DNA of 14,336 nucleotides, taken from NCBI GenBank assembly GCA_018970845.1, contig JAGWVO010000050.1, positions 1-14,336 of the forward strand, in the 5' to 3' direction. The DNA comes from Planctomycetota bacterium. GTDB lineage: Bacteria > Planctomycetota > Planctomycetia > Gemmatales > Gemmataceae. The notes under the pieces were generated by a model. It was not told the DNA's origin. It was given only the letters and a program-made list of their open reading frames with translations, and made no database searches. The position numbers and the translations under genes are program-made. Below, piece after piece: positions 1 through 5,940 of the stretch. How positions within the stretch are numbered: the stretch's first letter is position 1; each line of letters opens with the position of its first letter.

Positions 1-1847
1 ACGGCCCAATCCCCAAGGCGCGGAAACAATAGGGCGTTGGTTCCCCTCAACTCCGACTGGCCGAAGGTATGCCCGGAATTGATCACAACATAGCGGCCCG
101 GGTTGTAGGGGTTCGGATGAATCAGCACGGGCAAATGCGCCGCTGAGTTGTAACGCGCATCCCCCATCACAAAGTCGTATCCGACAAACTTGAGTGGGAG
201 TCGCGGAAGAATATCCGCCAGCACCTTGTTCGCCGAGGGGTCTCCAAACAGGATCAGGTTGGCCTCGCCACGCTCCCTTTGGGAAAGCTCCGTATCCTTG
301 CGAACAATGACCTCTCCATGGAGGTATGTCCTCCATTGATCGCGAAACGACTGCAATCTCGACATCGCAAGATCATGGGCGATGGGATTCCGCGGCTTTC
401 CCGTGCCGATGACGCAAATGAACCGTTCCATGAAGGCGTCATCGATGGGACCTTGGAGACCCGGCTTTTTTCGCATGGAGGCAATGAATTTTCTCGCGGC
501 GATCCCATCCGACCAGGTTTCTCCTGACTTGGCCAACTCAACCATGCCAGATCCCTTGGAATCGCCACGCACACTTGCTTCAACAAGTTGGCCGTTAATT
601 GTGAGTTTGACGACGGGACCAGGCTTGGCCCCTCCAAGGGACAATCGCAATGCCGTGATGCCCTTGGTTGAAACTACAAGGCCTTCCCCGGCCGCATCGT
701 TCCTTTTGGCTTCGATGGTTGAGGGCGCGTAGTGGTTTTCAAGACCGAGGACTTCCACCCAGTAGCACTTTCCATGGCGAACCGAATGGGTCAGGAAACG
801 GATATGGTCAGGCTCACGCCTTCCCGCGGCGACATGGGGCGCCAAGGCCTCGCCGACCTTGGCTTCCCATTCCGGCGGCATTTTGTGCCCCAAGCCCGGG
901 GCAACGATATGGGCGAACCTCAACGGGGGATTTCCAGTCCAACCCTTGAGGGCTTGTTCGATCCTTCTTGCCGCATCGATTTGGGGATCATCCCCGCCGG
1001 AATAGGCCACAACGGGAACCATGCACGCGTTGGCGGATGATGCCTGGGCATCATAAAGGGTCAGAATTCTTGATTGCCACGCGGGCAAGTTCTCTGGAAG
1101 AGTTTTCGCGTATCCGATGGTGTTCGTGAAGCCAGCCCCTGGCTGGATGGCAGTCCAGCGATCGGGATGATGCAACCCCAGGTGCCAGGTTCCAGCCCCA
1201 CCCATGGAAAAGCCCTTCAGAACGACCCGGTCAGGATCGAGAAGCTTGACCCTGCCCTTGGCTGTTTCCCTGCTCCAAAGGGCTTCCATAGCCTCGAATA
1301 CATCAGTCTCTCCGGCCCATCGGTAGGCCACGTTCCCCCGGCCAAACACCTCCAAGACCACCCTGTCCACCCTTGAAGGCTTCCTCGTTTTGGAATGCGC
1401 GGCAAGGAATGATGCATGGGTCATTCCATCGGAACGGCCATGCAGCACAACATCCACGGGCCATTTCTTGCCGGAAAGGTGATATCCGGAGGGGAGGAAT
1501 ATGGCGCAGGGCTGCAGGGAATCATCCACCCGGGACCTGTAGGCCACACAGGACCACCCTCCCTCGGCATCCTGCCATGGAGCCCTTCCCCCGCTCATGT
1601 GATCCAGCCGCTCGGAAGCCTCGTCCACCATTGCCTTGCGAAGCGCGGGAGCGTTCTTGCCGTTTTCCACCCGCAGTCGCTCATGGGCCAGCAGGTAAAC
1701 TTCAATATCGTCAATTTTGGAGATATCGGATTTGCCAGCCTTGGAACGGACTTCCAGAATCCTTTTTTTCACCTGCTCGATGGTCTGGCTAGGTTCGGCG
1801 CTTTGGCAAGGCGCCGCCAGTATGATTGCCATCGAAACTATCCACAT
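1..1847 (-). CDS. Secreted prolyl-oligopeptidase-type alpha/beta hydrolase, 3' end outside window
   Basis: I translated this frame by hand. It is open from an ATG at 1847 to the window edge, giving 615 complete codons without a stop. An AAGAGGGA ribosome site lies about 5 nt upstream. The N-terminus (MWIVSMAIILAAPCQSAEP) looks like a signal peptide, so the product is probably exported. The hydrolase core shows the nucleophile elbow GFSMGG (Ser214), a strand-end Asp in SGGDDP (Asp286/287) and a His in GLGHKM (His321), in the order expected of a Ser-Asp-His triad. An HGR motif near residue 137 may form the oxyanion region. About 290 residues follow the core, beginning near CYWVEV (361) and including LILFGDPSAN (531-540); planctomycete hydrolases of this type often carry such a region. 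Substrate is unknown and could be a peptide or an ester. The gene starts 31 nt after the anti-sigma stop and is probably co-transcribed with it. Confidence 0.88.
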   Translation of the reverse strand, partial: MWIVSMAIILAAPCQSAEPSQTIEQVKKRILEVRSKAGKSDISKIDDIEVYLLAHERLRVENGKNAPALRKAMVDEASERLDHMSGGRAPWQDAEGGWSCVAYRSRVDDSLQPCAIFLPSGYHLSGKKWPVDVVLHGRSDGMTHASFLAAHSKTRKPSRVDRVVLEVFGRGNVAYRWAGETDVFEAMEALWSRETAKGRVKLLDPDRVVLKGFSMGGAGTWHLGLHHPDRWTAIQPGAGFTNTIGYAKTLPENLPAWQSRILTLYDAQASSANACMVPVVAYSGGDDPQIDAARRIEQALKGWTGNPPLRFAHIVAPGLGHKMPPEWEAKVGEALAPHVAAGRREPDHIRFLTHSVRHGKCYWVEVLGLENHYAPSTIEAKRNDAAGEGLVVSTKGITALRLSLGGAKPGPVVKLTINGQLVEASVRGDSKGSGMVELAKSGETWSDGIAARKFIASMRKKPGLQGPIDDAFMERFICVIGTGKPRNPIAHDLAMSRLQSFRDQWRTYLHGEVIVRKDTELSQRERGEANLILFGDPSANKVLADILPRLPLKFVGYDFVMGDARYNSAAHLPVLIHPNPYNPGRYVVINSGHTFGQSELRGTNALLFPRLGDWA

Positions 1848-1878
1848 GCCATTCCCTCTTGAATTATGAAACGACTGG

Positions 1879-2382
1879 TCAGGATCTGTTCATCACCCGG
1901 ATTGGTTCGGCGATTTCCAGCAGCATGCGACTGATTGCCGAAGCGGTGACTTGGGCCAGCGGTTCCACCGCGGTGAGAGCCCTGTCAAGGACCAAGGTGC
2001 CCTGCACCTTGACCATGTTCACATCGACCGCGCCCGATTTGTCCAGTGAAGCATTGCCGCCATGTTTTGGACAATCAAAATCTCTCAGCAGCATGGCGGA
2101 CATGATGGCCAAGGGCAGCAAAAGGCTTGCCAACGCGACCTGTCGTTTGGCCGGCCAGGCCCGGGATACTCCGCTCCTCGCCAGCATCTTGACCCGAAGG
2201 GACAGTTCATTGGAAGGAGTGACTCCTGAACTGAACCCCTCCAGCAGATTGGCGACTCGCGCATGCTTTGAAATGGCAGCGGAGCATTCGGGGCACTCGC
2301 GCAGGTGTCGGAAATGCTCGGGATCGGAAGGCAAGGCAGGCCAACACCGCTCGAGCGATCCCCTCAGATTGGAACAACCCAT
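1879..2382 (-). CDS. Zinc-finger (ZAS-like) transmembrane anti-sigma factor
   Basis: Predicted 167-residue anti-sigma factor that would hold the adjacent ECF sigma factor inactive at the membrane. The N-terminal cytoplasmic part has the H-x3-C-x2-C zinc motif (His26, Cys30, Cys33) of ZAS-domain anti-sigma factors. One hydrophobic segment follows at about residues 81-99 (QVALASLLLPLAIMSAMLL), leaving about 65 residues outside, where a signal could be sensed. A longer reading with an ATG at 2427 is possible. I prefer the ATG at 2382 because it lies 1 nt after the sigma TGA and has a GGGAGG ribosome site inside the last sigma codons, which suggests translational coupling. The extracytoplasmic part matches no domain I recognise. 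Confidence 0.85.
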   Translation of the reverse strand: MGCSNLRGSLERCWPALPSDPEHFRHLRECPECSAAISKHARVANLLEGFSSGVTPSNELSLRVKMLARSGVSRAWPAKRQVALASLLLPLAIMSAMLLRDFDCPKHGGNASLDKSGAVDVNMVKVQGTLVLDRALTAVEPLAQVTASAISRMLLEIAEPIRVMNRS

Positions 2383-2383
2383 T

Positions 2384-2968
2384 TCAGCGGTCCTCCCTGA
2401 CCTGCCTTGGTATGTCACCCTCAACATGGCCGTTAGATTTCAGGATCTCCCATAGCGCCTTGCGTCCCCGGGACAACCATGTCTTGGCGGTGCCCAAGGG
2501 AACGGACATCTGGATGGCAACATCCTCAACGGACTGGCCAAGGACATGATGAAGCACCAGCGCGTCCTTGAACTCCGGCCTGATTGACGCGAGAGCTGAT
2601 GCAATGGCCTTTTCCAACTCCGATTCGACCAGCGATTCATGCTGCATGGCCTGATGAATCGGTTCGCGCGGGTAGGACTCATGCCTGATTCGCCCGGCTT
2701 GCTGGCGCAATGTCACGCACCGGTTGTAGGCAATAGTCAAAATCCAAGGACGAGGCGGCCTTCCATCCCAGCGTTTCAAATAACGAAACACCCTGAGGAA
2801 ACATTCCTGCACCGCGTCATCAACAGCCGAATGATTTCTTAAGAGATATCGGCAAAGGCGGTGAACATCCGGCAGGAAACGCTCGGCCAGCCTTTCCCTG
2901 GCGAACAAATCCCCAGAGAGGCTTTGGCGCATCAGTGCTTCGTCGGTTGGGTCAATCGATGCGTCCAT
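2384..2968 (-). CDS. ECF-type RNA polymerase sigma factor
   Basis: A 194-residue alternative sigma factor that would direct RNA polymerase to a small regulon. Region 2 spans roughly residues 24-92 and includes DDAVQECFLRVFRYL (50-64) and RPWILTIAYNRC (73-84), typical of ECF region 2. Region 4 (about 117-176) carries a helix-turn-helix in SVEDVAIQMSVPLGTAKTWL (146-165) followed by SRGRKAL. There is no region 3, as expected for the group. The start is preceded by GGGGAT about 8 nt upstream. It sits between a small unknown gene (22 nt upstream) and its probable anti-sigma partner (1 nt downstream). The downstream secreted hydrolase may belong to its regulon; that is inference. Confidence 0.93.
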   Translation of the reverse strand: MDASIDPTDEALMRQSLSGDLFARERLAERFLPDVHRLCRYLLRNHSAVDDAVQECFLRVFRYLKRWDGRPPRPWILTIAYNRCVTLRQQAGRIRHESYPREPIHQAMQHESLVESELEKAIASALASIRPEFKDALVLHHVLGQSVEDVAIQMSVPLGTAKTWLSRGRKALWEILKSNGHVEGDIPRQVREDR

Positions 2969-2990
2969 GCCGCGATCCCCGCAAGATAAA

Positions 2991-3254
2991 TCACGATCGC
3001 ATGGAATCTCGAAGGATATCCAAGGCTTCCTGGGTACAAGTGTCTTGGAGCCTTTTTCCCTTGACCTTCAGTTTCTCATCAAAACGAATGGCCACATCCT
3101 GCATTCGTTCGTGGGTTTCAGCGGAACCACCGAGAAGGAGGAAATGTTCGCTTTCAGTAACCCTTCGCGTTTCATCCGTCCTGTCCAAACCTACTCCAAG
3201 GAACCCTGCCACTTGTGGGGTGGATTGGGACGGGCGAGGTTTGCGTGAAGGCAT
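2991..3254 (-). CDS. Small protein of unknown function, first gene of sigma operon
   Basis: An 87-residue soluble protein that I do not recognise. It has no signal peptide, membrane span or Cys cluster: its single Cys is near residue 73. The first 35 residues are rich in Pro, Arg, Ser and Thr. From about residue 36 it becomes charged and probably helical, with the compact segment EHFLLLGGSAETHERMQDVA (36-55) and DEKLKVKGKRLQD downstream. That half looks like a real folded protein rather than a shadow frame. It ends 22 nt before the sigma gene on the same strand, and its start lies about 38 nt downstream of the -10 of a good promoter. It could be an accessory regulator of the sigma factor or unrelated to it. 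Confidence 0.6.
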   Translation of the reverse strand: MPSRKPRPSQSTPQVAGFLGVGLDRTDETRRVTESEHFLLLGGSAETHERMQDVAIRFDEKLKVKGKRLQDTCTQEALDILRDSMRS

Positions 3255-3291
3255 GATGATATCCAGCAGATGATTTTGAATCGATCATATA

Positions 3292-3320
3292 TATTAATGC
3301 ATGCTGATTGGCGTGGTCAA
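3292..3320 (-). promoter_or_regulatory. Sigma70-type promoter for the leftward sigma operon
   Basis: On the minus strand, TTGACC (3320-3315) is followed by a 17-bp spacer and TTAATA (3297-3292), close to a housekeeping -35/-10 pair. The AT-rich run just downstream gives overlapping alternatives for the -10. Transcription would begin near 3285, leaving a leader of about 30 nt before the ATG at 3254. It lies in the 92-bp gap between divergent genes. No ECF-type motif is evident here, so the sigma operon may be started by the housekeeping sigma. Confidence 0.5.
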
Positions 3321-3346
3321 TCTGGCCGTTGGGTGGAGTTGAGGGA

Positions 3347-3757
3347 ATGTCGGATCATTGGTTTGCGGCAGGCCTGAGGTTCGAATGCACACGATGCGGC
3401 GATTGCTGTTCAGGCAAGCCTGGTTATGTCTGGGTGAATAATCAGGAAATAGAAGCTTTGGCCAAGGCTCAGGGCCTTCCGGTCGAAGAGGTTTTGGCTA
3501 TGCATACATTCAAAACGGCGAGGGGTAGGAGCATTCGCGAAAAAGTGAACGGTGATTGCATTTACTATGAACCAGGCCAAGGTTGCTTAGTTTACGAAGC
3601 ACGCCCCCGGCAGTGCCGATCGTGGCCGTTTTGGGAAAGCAACCTTATATCCCCATCCGCATGGGAGAAAACGACCGCGACCTGTCCCGGTGCTGGAAAA
3701 GGACAACTCATCAGAGAAGAAGATATTCTTGCAAGAATGAGGATGATCAAGATTTAG
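3347..3757 (+). CDS. YkgJ/UPF0153 family cysteine-cluster protein
   Basis: A 136-residue protein of the YkgJ-type family, proposed to bind zinc or an iron-sulfur cluster; its precise role is not established. The N-terminus shows the signature C-x2-C-x2-C-C (Cys14, Cys17, Cys20, Cys21) in FECTRCGDCC. It is followed by Cys71, Cys80, Cys90 and Cys113, the middle ones in CLVYEARPRQCRSWPFW, the typical second half of the fold. All eight cysteines expected for a complete family member are present. A TTG-initiated extension from 3308 is possible, but the ATG at 3347 is better: GGAG lies 8 nt upstream and family similarity begins at once. There is no signal peptide, so it is cytoplasmic. A terminator follows 80 nt after the stop, so it is probably a single-gene unit. 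Confidence 0.88.
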   Translation: MSDHWFAAGLRFECTRCGDCCSGKPGYVWVNNQEIEALAKAQGLPVEEVLAMHTFKTARGRSIREKVNGDCIYYEPGQGCLVYEARPRQCRSWPFWESNLISPSAWEKTTATCPGAGKGQLIREEDILARMRMIKI

Positions 3758-3836
3758 CAACCTCCAAAGCCTGAAGCCCCCTTGCATGGCTGAAGTTCAG
3801 TCCTCACAATATGAAGATGTTTCTTCGTTCACTCTG

Positions 3837-3865
3837 ACCGGTGCCTGCGCGCCGGTTCATTTTTT
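3837..3865 (+). terminator. Intrinsic terminator between the cysteine-cluster gene and greA
   Basis: ACCGGTGC (3837-3844) pairs with GCGCCGGT (3849-3856): eight pairs, one a G-U, with a CTGC loop. TCA and a run of six T (3860-3865) follow. This is a classic Rho-independent terminator. It ends only 35 nt before the greA start, so a greA promoter located upstream would place the hairpin inside the greA leader, where it could attenuate. Confidence 0.75.
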
Positions 3866-3900
3866 GAAAGACATAACGAAAGAGCCGAGAGGGTATGATC

Positions 3901-4386
3901 ATGGCGGGTGGACGAATCCCGATGACCCGTGAGGGTTACGACAAGAAGAAAGCAGAACTCGACCGCTTGCAAAATGTCGAGATGATCGAGATTGCCAAAA
4001 GAATCGCTGTAGCCCGTGACCTTGGGGACTTGAGCGAAAACGCCGAGTATCATGCTGCCAGGGAAGATCAGGGAATGCTTCAGGCGAGAATTGACAGCCT
4101 GAAGGAAGATTTGGCTTGCGCTGAAATCGTGGATCCCGCCAGCCTATCCACCGAAACAGTCGTATTTGGTTGCAGGGTCACCGTCGAGGACTTGGATCAC
4201 GCCAACGAACGAACCACATTCACCCTTGTCGGACCCGGCGATGAGGATCCTGCCAACAAAAGGATTCTCATCACCAGCCCAAGGGGGAGAGGTTTGCTTG
4301 GAAAGCGAAAAGGCGACATCGCCGAAATAGTTGTTCCCAAGGGCACTCTCAAGTACCGTGTCGTGGAAATTGCCCCCGGATTCTGA
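3901..4386 (+). CDS. greA: Transcription elongation factor GreA
   Basis: GreA rescues backtracked RNA polymerase by stimulating cleavage of the transcript 3' end. The 161-residue product has the usual family length. The N-terminal coiled coil (about 10-78) carries the tip motif GDLSENAEYHAARE (42-55), including the acidic residues Asp43 and Glu46 that act at the polymerase active site (Asp41 and Glu44 in E. coli). The C-terminal globular domain includes FTLVGPGDED and ends in KYRVVEIAPGF. Two ATGs are possible, 3895 and 3901. I chose 3901 because the GAGAGGG site is about 8 nt from it and too close to the first. The DUF3500 gene follows after 35 nt. Confidence 0.95.
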   Translation: MAGGRIPMTREGYDKKKAELDRLQNVEMIEIAKRIAVARDLGDLSENAEYHAAREDQGMLQARIDSLKEDLACAEIVDPASLSTETVVFGCRVTVEDLDHANERTTFTLVGPGDEDPANKRILITSPRGRGLLGKRKGDIAEIVVPKGTLKYRVVEIAPGF

Positions 4387-4421
4387 AGTCACAGAATTAA
4401 GATTTCAAAGGATGGTCCAAC

Positions 4422-5507
4422 ATGGCTTGTCGATGCGATGGCTCGGGATTTCGATCCGGCAAGGCTCTCGCCCTAACCCTCACTATTGCCGGCCTTTTGG
4501 CGCTAGCCGTTGGATCGTCTGCCACAAGCTATCTGGCTGAGGAAACATCCGGCAGCAAAATGACCAAGGCCGCCAAGGATTTTCTCTCGAGTCTTGAAGC
4601 CGACAGAAAAAAGGAAGCTGTTTTTGATTTTGGCGACAAGGAGCGAACCAACTGGAACTTTGTCCCGCTTCAGGACAAACAAAGAAATCCGACTCGCAAG
4701 GGAATCCGGCTGGAACTGTTGTCCCAAGCGCAAAAGGAAAAAGCCTTGGCTTTGTTGCGCACGGGCACCAGCGACAGGGGATACCAATCAGCCCTAGATA
4801 TTATGAATCTTGAATCTGTGCTGAATCGTCAGGAAAAGCCTGGAGGAAACGTTCGAAACCCTGGATGGTATTTCATCAGCGTTTTTGGGGAACCAGGATC
4901 GGAATCGGGATGGGGGTGGAGATGGGAAGGCCATCATTTGGCGCTGAATTTCAGCCTTCGCGGTTTGGAGGTCACGGGCACAACACCGGCTTTCTTTGGT
5001 GCGAATCCTGCCGAGGTGAGGTCGGGGCCTGAAAAGGGGAAATTGAGCATTGAGGGGTGCGCTTCAATCGCACTCAAATTAATCGGCTCATTCTCACCAG
5101 ACCAAGTCGCCAAGGCCGAGGCCGCCAAGGCAGGAATTGAAATCGACCAGGGCCAATCCAAGCCTCCCGCCACCGCCCTCACGGGTGATGGCTTGGCAAC
5201 GGATTCCTTCAATGAAAACCAGTCAGGTTTGCTTGGGCAATTGCTGCGCGAGTATACGGGCCGATTGCCCGCCGAACTCGAGGCCAGGGAATTGGCCCTG
5301 ATCAAGGGACAACCGGCAGCTTCAGTCAAGTTTCAATTTTTCAGGGACAAAAATGCCAAGGGCAATCCGACCACCTACAGAATTGAAGCTCCTGGATATT
5401 TGATCCAATATCTTAATGTTCAGCCTGATGGGGAAGGTAATCCAGCCAATCACATCCACAGTTCCTACCGTCGCGTTAAGGGCGACTTTGGATCTTCCGC
5501 CAACTAA
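4422..5507 (+). CDS. DUF3500 domain protein with N-terminal membrane or signal segment
   Basis: A 361-residue protein of the DUF3500 family, whose biochemical role is not known to me. Residues 14-34 (KALALTLTIAGLLALAVGSSA) form a hydrophobic signal or anchor segment, so the product is probably exported. The DUF3500 body begins near residue 49. Its conserved features are visible: ERTNWNFVP (74-82), LLRTGTSDRGY (111-121), the WGWRWEGHHLALNF block (164-177), TTPAFFGANPAEVR (187-200) and a C-terminal NHIHSSYRRVKGDFG (343-357). The His pairs His171/His172 and His344/His346 could be ligands or catalytic residues, which is speculation. The AAAGGATGG ribosome site is well spaced for the ATG at 4422. 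It lies 35 nt after greA and may share its transcript; a strong hairpin follows the stop. Confidence 0.88.
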   Translation: MACRCDGSGFRSGKALALTLTIAGLLALAVGSSATSYLAEETSGSKMTKAAKDFLSSLEADRKKEAVFDFGDKERTNWNFVPLQDKQRNPTRKGIRLELLSQAQKEKALALLRTGTSDRGYQSALDIMNLESVLNRQEKPGGNVRNPGWYFISVFGEPGSESGWGWRWEGHHLALNFSLRGLEVTGTTPAFFGANPAEVRSGPEKGKLSIEGCASIALKLIGSFSPDQVAKAEAAKAGIEIDQGQSKPPATALTGDGLATDSFNENQSGLLGQLLREYTGRLPAELEARELALIKGQPAASVKFQFFRDKNAKGNPTTYRIEAPGYLIQYLNVQPDGEGNPANHIHSSYRRVKGDFGSSAN

Positions 5508-5532
5508 CCCAAAACAACAGCCGACGAGAATT

Positions 5533-5567
5533 CCGTCTGGCCGTCGGACTTTCCGACGGCCAGACGG
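5533..5567 (+). terminator. Strong hairpin after the DUF3500 gene, probable terminator
   Basis: A perfect 16-bp stem: CCGTCTGGCCGTCGGA (5533-5548) pairs with TCCGACGGCCAGACGG (5552-5567) around a 3-nt CTT loop. It begins 25 nt after the DUF3500 stop. Only CTTTCGG follows, without a proper T run, so it may be a U-poor terminator or a transcript-end stabiliser. It is too GC-rich and perfect to be chance. Confidence 0.65.
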
Positions 5568-5761
5568 CTTTCGGGCCCTATTCTCACAGTCAAATCACCT
5601 AAAAATCCTAAGAAATGAGCCCAATCTTAATTAGTGAATCATTGGCACAAAATTTTCATTGCCTTTTTCGTCAATTTTCCCGGAAGGCCCGGGGGGCATC
5701 TCGCGTCCAGATGTCCGAGGCAATGCTGGGATTCAACTGGCCCAGTTTTGCCCCGCCCGAC

Positions 5762-5827
5762 GCATGGGAATCATCCAGCTTCCGACAATCCCCAGTCAAT
5801 GTCCCGCACGCTGGATGATTCCCATGC
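5762..5827. repeat. 18-bp perfect inverted repeat with 30-nt spacer
   Basis: The left arm GCATGGGAATCATCCAGC (5762-5779) and the right arm GCTGGATGATTCCCATGC (5810-5827) are exact reverse complements, separated by 30 nt. In RNA this gives an 18-bp stem with a 30-nt loop. No T run follows, so it is not a plain terminator. It could be a paired protein-binding site, a structured leader or a repeat-element remnant. Confidence 0.8.
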
Positions 5828-5861
5828 TCGACTCCCCCCAACTCTAATTTGTCTTTCAATT

Positions 5862-5879
5862 GTGAGAATGCATACTCAC
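5862..5879. promoter_or_regulatory. Operator-like palindrome upstream of the DUF1592 operon
   Basis: GTGAG-A-ATGCAT-A-CTCAC is symmetric at 16 of 18 positions (only the A/A pair fails). It lies 61 nt before the ATG at 5941, a common place for a dimeric helix-turn-helix repressor or activator to bind. The regulator is unknown, and no candidate regulator gene lies next to it. Confidence 0.4.
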
Positions 5880-5940
5880 TTGCCCTGCCTTAAATATGCC
5901 GGCAGACTGTAAGCAGACATGATTGCATTGCGGAATTGAA

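Larger units (their letters stand above)
5568..5940. other. Gene-free region upstream of the DUF1592 operon
   Basis: I see no convincing gene on either strand; the short open frames lack ribosome sites and protein-like composition. It holds a small palindrome AACTGG-C-CCAGTT (5735-5747), an 18-bp inverted repeat and an operator-like palindrome, the last two listed separately. A -10-like TAAATA (5891-5896) is present but has no matching -35 at standard spacing. The operon promoter must lie in or near this stretch, but I cannot fix it. Confidence 0.6.

Noticed and set aside
254..1862. Several open frames on both strands at 254-1862 that could be read as small genes.
   Set aside because: They are shadows of the large minus-strand hydrolase gene, whose frame is open across 1-1847 with a signal peptide and catalytic motifs.
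3782..3810. TTGCAT-N17-CACAAT as a greA promoter.
   Set aside because: The -35 and -10 matches are weak (3 and 4 of 6), so I do not list it as a feature.
5762..5827. CRISPR repeat or transposon end.
   Set aside because: There is only one pair of inverted arms, no direct repeats at regular spacing, no target duplication and no transposase gene nearby.
5615..5912. Small open frames on both strands in the gene-free region.
   Set aside because: No ribosome sites or protein-like composition, and they run through the inverted repeat.
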